A DNA stretch of 43,327 bases from Muribaculaceae bacterium (GTDB taxonomy: Bacteria; Bacteroidota; Bacteroidia; Bacteroidales; Muribaculaceae), in contig JAIDJJ010000163.1 in NCBI GenBank assembly GCA_029052265.1, positions 1 to 43,327 on the forward strand. The letters run 5' to 3'. This document shows, one piece after another, positions 27,617 to 35,612 of the stretch. A program made the translations under genes and the position numbers. The notes below the pieces were generated by a model that saw only the letters and a program-made list of their open reading frames with translations, searched no databases and was not told the origin of the DNA. Position 1 is the first letter of the stretch; each line of letters opens with the position of its first letter.

Positions 27617-30600
27617 TTAGAAATTGAAAGCTCCAGAATCGAGCCAGTACTTTTCATTTGCACCAAGACTTTGGATGTGAATTTCGACATTGCCCTCAAT
27701 AACATCTTTATCCTCTTTGTCGCGGATAGATGATATTGTCAAATGCTCTTTGTCATCCAGGTCCCTGTCAATTGTCAATTTGAAGGGCATGCGTTTTTTT
27801 AGTTGGTCAATTTGTTCGTTGACCAAGGATTGAACTTTGGCGTCAGTAAGCGTAGTTCCTTCGTTTAGGAGAGCTTTCTTGCGGATTCTGTCTGCAATTT
27901 TATGTCGATTAAAGTCAATTGTATATAAGGTTCGACAGGGATATGTATCCATGCCGATTTGTCGCACATTAAGATATGTAGGTATTCGACTTACTGTCAA
28001 ATCACCTTGGGATTGCTCTGGAGTAATAAAATACTCAATAGGTTGACCTTCACGAGAAGCTTCTATATAGTTAACTGTTGATTTTAAGCCCTCTTTAAGT
28101 TTGTCGAGATTAATTACAAACTTATTTAAATTGGAAAGTTCAGACGCATAATGTCCTATAACACCACCCATAGCCACAATGGTCTTAGGATTTGTTATTG
28201 AACCTGTATTGTTGTCAAAAGGATACCAATCGCCTACATAATAGTTGTTTAACATTATGAGCCTATTAGGCGACACTGCATAATACTTAAGGAAAATATC
28301 ACGAATTGCCGGAAGGGATGCTGGTCTGCCTGAAAGAAGAACTATATCACAGGCATAAGCATACATAATCGTTGCAATTTTCTTAAGTAGTGGTTCAAAT
28401 TCTTTTTCAACCACAGCAGATATCGCTTCTCTATTGAATTTCCATTCCAATTTAGTTACATCAATCCCGGTTTTGTCAAAGAAGCCAGTTATAATTGATG
28501 CGTTTGGTGGACAATCCGCAAAGACGTCATTAAATCTAACAACACAGTCCTTATGGTTATTTTTCAACAGTTCCAGGAAATGACACATCAGTGGAACCGA
28601 ATACTGAATATTAAAATCTTTACGCAATATTCGGTCTGATACAGTTTGTCCATTATGATCGGGACCAAAGAAATTTTTAATTTCTTGGCGGTATTGTGTT
28701 ACTGACAAGTTTTTCAAGACTTGACGGAATGCACTGTCTTCATTAAGAAGCATCACATTCTTAATCAAGCCGTTCAACATGTCATCACCTGCAAAATAGA
28801 AACTATCGTAGAATATCGGTTCAGGTGTAATCGTGGTTACATCCCCTTTTTCGTAAGTATATTTACTTATCATGAGGTCCGTTGTTCCTGCACCAATATC
28901 CAAAGATCCAACGGTAAGGGAATGTTGTGAATCCCCATCTTCTATTTTACCATATAGATTGAAGAACTCACTGCAACATCCTTTATATTTATGTCCAACT
29001 TCGCCATACATGTATACCAATTGAGAACATGTAGCCTCATCATAATACCATTCGGCGTCTGAATCCTTTTTAGTTCTTACCGATGGAATGACCTCAACTG
29101 AATTACGTTTTAAGTCAACATTTCCATTGAACCGAGATAACATCCGCACAGCATCCTGAGCGCAACGAACTAATGCCTCGCGTTCAAGTTTTGACATAGC
29201 GGTAGGACAAGTTATTATGATGCGTTTTATCTTTCTTGGCATTTCAGGATATCCGAATCCTTCTCGTACTGAACGATGCTTCGCACTGTTGATTTGACCA
29301 TGCGCTTGGACTAACATTTCAAGGAATGACAAGGTCATCAAAGATCTCCTTGAATAATGGAAAGAAAGACCTCCTTCGCCGTTAAGATCTAATTGTCCAT
29401 CACTCTTTAATTGAGAAGTTATACCCTGAAGATTAAGGATGTGATTGTCCTTCTCTCCGGGCAATACAAGGAATTGCCATTCTTCCTTATTCGGACGCCA
29501 GTCCCATAGATATCGCTTGGGACTTGAGTATGTCGACAATGAATCTATACGACTCTCAATATTAGACGCGCGATGAATTAGGGTATTCGCTTCTTGTCCA
29601 AGCCTTACTAAGCTTGGATATACGAATTGTCGGCTATCAACATGTCCAAAGTCGCCAAAACAAACCCTACGGAAAGCGAGTCGCATGTCAAAAGGCTCAT
29701 TATAAGATCGTATTGACGCTCCATCTTCCGTAGAATGTATTGGATTTGTTAAATCAACTAAAGAGAGTGGTCGAACTTGATTGAAATTAGAATTGTCTTC
29801 AATCAAAAGAGCGGTGGTCCTTGAATTTCCTATATCAATAACCATATCAACATCCCGAACCTCCACGTCAACATCCTTATATAATTTGACCTTTGGGAAT
29901 AGTTGATTTTTTGACAGGTAATTAATCAAGAATATATATGACGCGGAATAGCTCATCTTTTTCACATTTGTTCCGCGCAATTGTGAAATTCTTGTAATTT
30001 CAGGATGAACCAAGTGCATCAAATACTCATCAATATAGCTCCATTTTTGCCCCGAAGAACAATAGTCTAAAAGAAACAACTCATTATTACACAGAGCTAA
30101 ATCTATATCTTTCCTAAATTTATCAGGAAAAACAGGATTTTCATCATTTGCCTCATCTTCATAAGTAGTATGAGTGTCGAAAACTAATATGACGTCATAG
30201 ATTTTCTGTCCTTTATCTTCTTTGATTGGCATCAATTTGAACCGCGACCAGTTCAAAGGACCAAATTTGAATTTGCGCTCTGTTCTCTTAAAAAAGTAAG
30301 GGGCAGGGAGCCATTTGTTTTCAAAAGAGGATAATTTATTCTCTCTATCCGCGAAAGTAAGACTGTATATTTCGCCTTTCACACCGGCGCAAAGTTCATC
30401 GTCAATTTTGAGCGGAGTTATACCGTCGTGTTTTAACTCATCAATATCCAGTTCTACATCTGGATTTGACAAGTAGCCATTTTTTAATAAGTCTGCTTTC
30501 TTGTAGTAGACCGTACAATCGTCGGTGCATACTTCATGAACAAGTTCCAGTTTCCATTCGCCACTATCAGTATCATACCACTCATGGAACCACTGTTTGA

Positions 30601-30676
30601 AGCGGTCCTGAGTGTTTATCTTCAGGCGAAAGGTAAATATCTGTATCCCAGAGTTTGCAATAAGCGTATATTCCAT
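27617..30676 (-). CDS. SrfB-like actin/Hsp70-fold ATPase
   Basis: 1019 aa; phosphate-1 motif MVIDIGNSRTTALLIED, phosphate-2 motif GSLDIGAGTTDLMISKY, adenosine-type motif VLLSGRPASLPAIRDIF; size and pairing with the SrfC-like gene fit SrfB. Confidence 0.78.
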   Translation of the reverse strand: MEYTLIANSGIQIFTFRLKINTQDRFKQWFHEWYDTDSGEWKLELVHEVCTDDCTVYYKKADLLKNGYLSNPDVELDIDELKHDGITPLKIDDELCAGVKGEIYSLTFADRENKLSSFENKWLPAPYFFKRTERKFKFGPLNWSRFKLMPIKEDKGQKIYDVILVFDTHTTYEDEANDENPVFPDKFRKDIDLALCNNELFLLDYCSSGQKWSYIDEYLMHLVHPEITRISQLRGTNVKKMSYSASYIFLINYLSKNQLFPKVKLYKDVDVEVRDVDMVIDIGNSRTTALLIEDNSNFNQVRPLSLVDLTNPIHSTEDGASIRSYNEPFDMRLAFRRVCFGDFGHVDSRQFVYPSLVRLGQEANTLIHRASNIESRIDSLSTYSSPKRYLWDWRPNKEEWQFLVLPGEKDNHILNLQGITSQLKSDGQLDLNGEGGLSFHYSRRSLMTLSFLEMLVQAHGQINSAKHRSVREGFGYPEMPRKIKRIIITCPTAMSKLEREALVRCAQDAVRMLSRFNGNVDLKRNSVEVIPSVRTKKDSDAEWYYDEATCSQLVYMYGEVGHKYKGCCSEFFNLYGKIEDGDSQHSLTVGSLDIGAGTTDLMISKYTYEKGDVTTITPEPIFYDSFYFAGDDMLNGLIKNVMLLNEDSAFRQVLKNLSVTQYRQEIKNFFGPDHNGQTVSDRILRKDFNIQYSVPLMCHFLELLKNNHKDCVVRFNDVFADCPPNASIITGFFDKTGIDVTKLEWKFNREAISAVVEKEFEPLLKKIATIMYAYACDIVLLSGRPASLPAIRDIFLKYYAVSPNRLIMLNNYYVGDWYPFDNNTGSITNPKTIVAMGGVIGHYASELSNLNKFVINLDKLKEGLKSTVNYIEASREGQPIEYFITPEQSQGDLTVSRIPTYLNVRQIGMDTYPCRTLYTIDFNRHKIADRIRKKALLNEGTTLTDAKVQSLVNEQIDQLKKRMPFKLTIDRDLDDKEHLTISSIRDKEDKDVIEGNVEIHIQSLGANEKYWLDSGAFNF

Positions 30677-30780
30677 GATTTATCGGTTGGTAAGTTCAAC
30701 CGGGTGGGTCTGCGGCTTTCAATTGGGTGCTTTCGGGCAAGTCAATCGGGGCTTGGCAGAGGGCCGGTCGGTAAATGACG

Positions 30781-30855
30781 AAGGCGTGGGCCTTTGTTAC
30801 TCCGCTGCGGCTCTGGACTGCCGATCATACGTAACAAGTAAATAGCCCACGCCTT
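30781..30855. repeat. Large inverted repeat / stem in the 5' leader of the SrfB-like gene
   Basis: AAGGCGTGGGC (30781-30791) + TTGTTAC (30794-30800) pair with GTAACAA (30831-30837) + GCCCACGCCTT (30845-30855); inner CCGC-t-GCGG. Confidence 0.8.
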
Positions 30856-30887
30856 TGTATATACCTGCGGTTATCCCTCGCCTCTGT

Positions 30888-31003
30888 ATCCCTGACGGAA
30901 CTCAATTCCTGAGGGAATTGTATTCCTGGGAATCTTGTTCCAGATGAAATCAGATTCCGGATGGAAGAGCAATTCCGTAAGGAATTATGTTCCGGATGGA
31001 ATG
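30888..31003. repeat. Degenerate array of about seven ATTCC-n(3-5)-GGAAT palindromic units
   Basis: Units include ATTCCTGAGGGAAT, ATTCCTGGGAAT, TTCCAGATGAAAT, ATTCCGGATGGAA, ATTCCGTAAGGAAT, TTCCGGATGGAAT, period about 17-20 bp. Confidence 0.7.
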
Positions 31004-31217
31004 TGGACGGGTATACAACACTCTTTCTTTTGCCTTGTCTTTGCGTGACTTGGCAAAAAGGGGAGTGCCCGTTTGTATACGCTTTAGCGTGAGCGCCATT
31101 GCTTGTTGTCCGTATGATTGAAAATTGTCCAGATTTTCAGCGGGGGACAACGGGTCGTGACGCTCGTTCTTCTTATGTCTTTGCAGAGTTGCGGACACGT
31201 CCGCCGGTCTGCTGTCG

Positions 31218-31249
31218 CAAAGATAGAACTTTTTGGCGACATTCGCCAA
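31218..31249 (-). promoter_or_regulatory. Candidate operon promoter overlapped by a 17-bp palindrome
   Basis: TATCTTTG (31218-31225, minus strand) with TTGG at 31246-31249 as -33; TTGGCGA-cat-TCGCCAA occupies 31233-31249. Confidence 0.5.
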
Positions 31250-31330
31250 TTGCAATGGTATTTTTTTTACTTGTCGTTTATATTTTCATTTTATAAAATC
31301 GGTTTATGTAACGATTAAAAGGTTAGACGA

Positions 31331-31621
31331 TTATAGGTCTCTGTATCCGGAGCCTATGTGCTGTATGGATATGACAACGGTGCGGGGCGTGTCGCTTTTT
31401 CGCTCATTCGGGTCTTGGCGTACCTCTAAGGTCGATAAAGCAATAGCCCCACACCGGTTTTTTCGCCTTCCCTCATATATGGGTACGGCATACGGTGTGT
31501 TTCTTTTGCCTTTCTTCACCTTAAATTCTAAACCGCCAAGTTTGAATGAGGAAGTGTGGGCAATCAACACATGTTGTTTCTCGGATGCGAATTTAGCAAA
31601 AAAATCGGTATATGGAGCCAT
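31331..31621 (-). CDS. Hypothetical protein, 96 aa
   Basis: MAPYTDFFAKFASEKQHVLIAHTSSFKLGGLEFKVKKGKRNTPYAVPIYEGRRK...; plausible residue composition but overlaps a longer plus-strand ORF (31233-31667), so the coding call is uncertain. Confidence 0.35.
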   Translation of the reverse strand: MAPYTDFFAKFASEKQHVLIAHTSSFKLGGLEFKVKKGKRNTPYAVPIYEGRRKNRCGAIALSTLEVRQDPNERKSDTPRTVVISIQHIGSGYRDL

Positions 31622-31743
31622 CGCTGTCGGTTTTTTTTATTTGATTTTCTATAAATTTGGAGTGTAGGAGAGAGGGCTTCGTATTGTTATACCAACAGGG
31701 CTGGAATGGTAAATGATTTTTTATAGGGGGTGGGGGATAAAAT

Positions 31744-31791
31744 ATATCGTGAGGGTGTTGACCTGATTCAAGGTCAACACCCTCACGATAT
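31744..31791 (-). terminator. Perfect 21-bp hairpin downstream of purT
   Basis: ATATCGTGAGGGTGTTGACCT-gattca-AGGTCAACACCCTCACGATAT; minus-strand tail ATTTTAT. Confidence 0.85.
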
Positions 31792-31826
31792 TGTTTCGAT
31801 TGCCGGTGGTAATGGAGAGGGGAGGG

Positions 31827-33011
31827 CTACAGGACGTTTATTTTGAGGGCGTCGTATGCGCGGGAGGCTTTCGCGCGTGCCTCTTCCACTGTGGCTGCCG
31901 TGGCGAGGATCACTCCCATACGGCGGTGTCCATGTACTTCGGGTTTGCCGAAGATACGTATCTGCACTCCCGGTTCTGAAAGAACCTGCTCAAGATTGTC
32001 AAACTCAACGCAGTTGGAATCTCCTTCCACCACTATGGCACGCGAAGCCGAAGGTCCGTAGAATCTTACCTCCGGCACCGGGAGCCCCAGCAAGGCGCGG
32101 GCGTGAAGTGCAAATTCGGAAAGATCCTGGGAAATCATGGTGACCATACCGGTGTCGTGCGGACGCGGGGAAACCTCGCTGAAGATCACTTCATCCCCTT
32201 TCACGAAGAGTTCGACTCCGAATATGCCGTATCCTCCGAGGGCGTCGGTTATTTTCTTTGCTATCTCTTTTGCGGATTCGATAGCAGCGTTCGACATAGG
32301 CTGAGGCTGCCATGAATATCTGTAGTCACCGTCTTCCTGAATGTGTCCTACGGGTTCGCAGAATACGGTTCCCGACACGCTGCGCACTGTCAGCAATGTG
32401 ATCTCGTAATCGAAATCTACAAATCCTTCGACGATGACCCTTCCGGCACCCGCCCTGCCCCCTTCCTGAGCCTCTTTCCATGCCGCCTCTACGCTGTCGG
32501 GGGTTCTGACCACGCTTTGGCCGTGTCCGGAGGAGCTCATCACGGGTTTTACCACACAAGGCATGCCGATCTCCGCTATAGCCTCTTCAAATTCCCTGAA
32601 GTCGGAAGCGAAGCGGTATGGCGATGTGGTGATGCCCAGGTCTTCAGCCGCGAGGCGGCGTATCCCTTCGCGGTTCATTGTGAGCCAAGCCGCGTTTGCG
32701 GCGGGAGTCACGTTGAATCCCTCTTTTTCAAGTTCGAGAAGCACCGGAGTGGCGATCGCCTCTATTTCCGGAATTATATGGTCGGGACGTTCCAGCTCGA
32801 CTATCCGTCGCAATTCCTTGCCGTCGAGCATGTCGAACACGTGAGAGCGGTGAGCCACCTGCATGGCGGGCGCGCCGGGATATTTGTCACAAGCCACGGT
32901 TTCGATACCGAGGCGCTGAAGTTCGATAGCCACTTCTTTCCCGAGCTCTCCGCTCCCCAACAGAAGGGCTTTGCGCCCCTTTGCGGTCATGATGCTGCCT
33001 ATTTTTGACAT
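31827..33011 (-). CDS. purT: Formate-dependent phosphoribosylglycinamide formyltransferase
   Basis: ATP-grasp protein: [51 protein letters not shown]...[21 protein letters not shown]. Confidence 0.94.
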   Translation of the reverse strand: MSKIGSIMTAKGRKALLLGSGELGKEVAIELQRLGIETVACDKYPGAPAMQVAHRSHVFDMLDGKELRRIVELERPDHIIPEIEAIATPVLLELEKEGFNVTPAANAAWLTMNREGIRRLAAEDLGITTSPYRFASDFREFEEAIAEIGMPCVVKPVMSSSGHGQSVVRTPDSVEAAWKEAQEGGRAGAGRVIVEGFVDFDYEITLLTVRSVSGTVFCEPVGHIQEDGDYRYSWQPQPMSNAAIESAKEIAKKITDALGGYGIFGVELFVKGDEVIFSEVSPRPHDTGMVTMISQDLSEFALHARALLGLPVPEVRFYGPSASRAIVVEGDSNCVEFDNLEQVLSEPGVQIRIFGKPEVHGHRRMGVILATAATVEEARAKASRAYDALKINVL

Positions 33012-33028
33012 TTTGTGATAATTTTGTG

Positions 33029-33059
33029 CAAAATTACAAAAAAATGTTGTCTGCGCAAA
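33029..33059 (-). promoter_or_regulatory. purT promoter, Bacteroidetes consensus
   Basis: Minus strand TTTG (33056-33059) - N19 - TAATTTTG (33029-33036), exact consensus and spacing, 18 bp upstream of the ATG. Confidence 0.65.
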
Positions 33060-33101
33060 ACTTCGTCGAGAGTCCTGAACCTGTATGAAGAATATCCGGG
33101 A

Positions 33102-35597
33102 TTATTGCTTTTGTGTAGTCGGGATGGTGAGGGTCGTGGATTTGAGCAATGGCGATGACAATGTGATAGTTACGGCACCGACTGTGTTCGTGTCGGCGTG
33201 CTCTTCACGTCCTCCGTGCCGGCGCATCCCTTTCCTGACCGGCGGAATCCGTGTCGGATCGATCGAACGCACGTATGCCATCAGACTTCCCCTGAACACC
33301 CGCTGACGGTTGTCGCGATAGTTCCCCATATCTGAATTGTCACCCGATTCAAGTGCGATAAGTTCGGCAGGACCGGATACTCTGACCGACACTTCATTGT
33401 CGGCAAGTTTTACAGGTATTCCGTTCTCGTCGACCACTTCGATCATGAGATGAGCCACTTCACCGTTGCCATTGAAAGCTTCCTTGTCAGACACGACATT
33501 GATTGCATATGGTCTTCCGGAGGTCGATACAGAGTAGGAAGATTCAGCAGAGCCGTCGTTTCCGATCCCTTCGGCAGTCAGTTTGCCGGGGGAGAAAGGT
33601 ATATCCCAGTGGATTATTCCGGTAGCGTCGTCCATAGGCTTTATGGCTCCAACCTCTTTACCGTCAAGAAGGAGGCGGGCTTTTGGAGAGTTGGTGTAAC
33701 ATACTACCCGGATTGTATCTCCGGGTTCATAATTCCAATTGTCCCAAGCATCTATCGACAGCCAGTTGCCACGATCCGGTTTCGGGTAGGTTCCAATATA
33801 AGTGACAGGCGTTTCGCTCCACAATGACGCACGGAACATTCCACGTGGCTTCGGATCCCCTTTGAAATCAAGCAGTCCGGTATAGAGCCCTCTTGATGGC
33901 CATGCTCCGGACTCGCCGAGGTAGTCTATTCCGGTCCATATAAACTGACCGAAAATGAAATCCTTGTCTCTTACCGCTTTCCAAGCATCGTAATCAGAGC
34001 GGTTCTCGCTGCCGTAGATCACGCGGTCAGGATAAGTCTTATGGTCGAGGTCATAGCGGTCTTCCGTATAATTATATCCCACCACGTCCACCGCTTCCGG
34101 ATAGGCTGTCTGATTCGACATCACCACGCCGGCGAGCGCTCCGGTGGTAGGGCGAGAGGTGTCGATACCTTTCACCACTTTAGCAAGGCGTTTCGCGATC
34201 TCCCCGATGCGCATCGCGTCAGGGGCTTCAGGGTTATAGCCACCATACATAGGTTGGGATATGGCTGAATTGTTTCCGTCGAGCACCGGGTGGGAATACG
34301 GATCGTTGGGATAGTCCACTTCGTTGCCAATGCTCCAGAGGAAGACGGAAGGATGGTTGCGGTCACGGCGCACCATATCAGCGACATCACGGTCTATCCA
34401 TTCCTCGAAGAAATCATATGATCCGTCAAAACCCGGCTCACCCTTGTTCCATCCTTTTATCCATTTGCGTTTCGGAAATTCCCATTCGTCGCTCGCCTCG
34501 TCCATGACAAGGAGTCCGAGACGGTCGGCGAGGTCATAGACAGCGGGTGCCTGAGGGTTGTGGCTCATGCGGAGAGCGTTCACTCCGAGATTTTTCAGAT
34601 TGCGCAGACGGCGTTCCCATACCTCTTCAGGCACTACGGCTCCGAGCGCTCCGGCGTCATGATGTATGCAGACCCCTTTCACCTTCATATTCTTGCCGTT
34701 GAGGGCAAAACCATTATCTGGGTCAAAAGAGAGAGTGCGGATTCCGACGGGGATATCAGAAGAGTCAATCACTTTCCCATTTTCAATCAGTTCGGTGCGC
34801 AGAGTGTAAAGATAAGGAGATTCAAGGCTCCACAAACTGACATCCGGCACAGTCATTGTCAGGACGTTGTCTGCCGATGCTTTTTTTCGTGCCGATGCCA
34901 CAGTTTTTCCTTCTGCATTGATGAGAGTGGTCTTCACTTCCATCCCTTTCACCGGATTCTCAACTGCCACTCCCGTCTTGACTGTAGCTTTTTTCCCTTT
35001 TACGGCAGTAGTCTCGAATCCCACGCCCCATTGTGCGATATGAGATGCGGGAGCCTCGACGAGATAGACATCGCGATATATTCCCGATCCTGTGTAATAT
35101 CTGGAATCGGCATAGCGGCTATGGTCTACGCGCACAGATATGACATTGTCTCCTTCTTTAAGATAGGGTGTAAGGTCGTACATGAATGATGCATATCCGT
35201 TAGGACGGTGTCCCAAAAGGTGTCCGTTGATGTAGACGTCGCTACGGTTGTAGACCCCTTCGAAATATAGATAGATCTTGTCGCCGGCTTCAGACGGCTT
35301 GTAATTGAAATGCTTGCGGTACCATCCGATACCACCGGGAAGATACCCTGTGCCGCTGGCGAGATCCGGAGAATATGTCCCTTCAATGCTCCAGTCGTGG
35401 GGAAGGGAAAGTCGGCGCCATGTCGAGTCGGCATATTCCGGGAGAGCCGCCTCTTTTACATCATTGAGATTGAAAAGCCATCCTTCATTAAATTTCTCAG
35501 GTTTGCCGAAGCTGACTTGCGCCTGCATCCCGGCAAAAGAAAAGCAAAGAGCCGTGCCTAAGACGGCTCTCTGAATATTTATGATGAATCTGTTCAT
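33102..35597 (-). CDS. Glycoside hydrolase family 2 (beta-galactosidase-like)
   Basis: Signal peptide; GH2 motifs WRRLSLPHDWSIEG, GGIGWYRKHF, VKGVCIHHDAGALGAVV, NALRMSHNPQAPAVYDLADRLGLLVMDEASDEW, FLWSIGNEVDYP. Confidence 0.93.
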   Translation of the reverse strand: MNRFIINIQRAVLGTALCFSFAGMQAQVSFGKPEKFNEGWLFNLNDVKEAALPEYADSTWRRLSLPHDWSIEGTYSPDLASGTGYLPGGIGWYRKHFNYKPSEAGDKIYLYFEGVYNRSDVYINGHLLGHRPNGYASFMYDLTPYLKEGDNVISVRVDHSRYADSRYYTGSGIYRDVYLVEAPASHIAQWGVGFETTAVKGKKATVKTGVAVENPVKGMEVKTTLINAEGKTVASARKKASADNVLTMTVPDVSLWSLESPYLYTLRTELIENGKVIDSSDIPVGIRTLSFDPDNGFALNGKNMKVKGVCIHHDAGALGAVVPEEVWERRLRNLKNLGVNALRMSHNPQAPAVYDLADRLGLLVMDEASDEWEFPKRKWIKGWNKGEPGFDGSYDFFEEWIDRDVADMVRRDRNHPSVFLWSIGNEVDYPNDPYSHPVLDGNNSAISQPMYGGYNPEAPDAMRIGEIAKRLAKVVKGIDTSRPTTGALAGVVMSNQTAYPEAVDVVGYNYTEDRYDLDHKTYPDRVIYGSENRSDYDAWKAVRDKDFIFGQFIWTGIDYLGESGAWPSRGLYTGLLDFKGDPKPRGMFRASLWSETPVTYIGTYPKPDRGNWLSIDAWDNWNYEPGDTIRVVCYTNSPKARLLLDGKEVGAIKPMDDATGIIHWDIPFSPGKLTAEGIGNDGSAESSYSVSTSGRPYAINVVSDKEAFNGNGEVAHLMIEVVDENGIPVKLADNEVSVRVSGPAELIALESGDNSDMGNYRDNRQRVFRGSLMAYVRSIDPTRIPPVRKGMRRHGGREEHADTNTVGAVTITLSSPLLKSTTLTIPTTQKQ

Positions 35598-35612
35598 GGT
35601 GGTTATGTGGAA

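Noticed and set aside
24793-27705. Longer SrfC-like start at 27705
   Set aside because: It would overlap the SrfB-like CDS by 89 nt; Met at 27612 gives a 5-nt gap typical of the other junctions.
27617-30676. Housekeeping DnaK or MreB assignment for the 1019-aa protein
   Set aside because: Only the nucleotide-binding motifs are shared; length, N-terminal extension and the SrfC-like neighbour fit SrfB better.
30536-30845. Plus-strand ORFs of 77-80 aa around 30.6-30.8 kb
   Set aside because: Antisense to the SrfB-like start and to the inverted repeat; low-complexity spurious translations.
30888-31003. CRISPR array
   Set aside because: Units are short, degenerate palindromes without unique spacers and with no cas genes nearby.
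30950-31255. 101-aa minus-strand ORF in the SrfB leader
   Set aside because: It covers the inverted repeats and the ATTCC/GGAAT array, and starts upstream of the predicted transcription start; more likely noncoding repeat or leader sequence.
9600-31800. Integrative element or prophage with integrase
   Set aside because: No integrase, transposase, relaxase, phage structural or tRNA gene could be recognised, despite the compositional shift.
32343-33008. 221-aa plus-strand ORF opposite purT
   Set aside because: Antisense shadow of a clearly recognised purT gene in GC-rich sequence.
34560-35189. 209-aa plus-strand ORF opposite the GH2 gene
   Set aside because: Antisense to a confident GH2 CDS; no independent motif.
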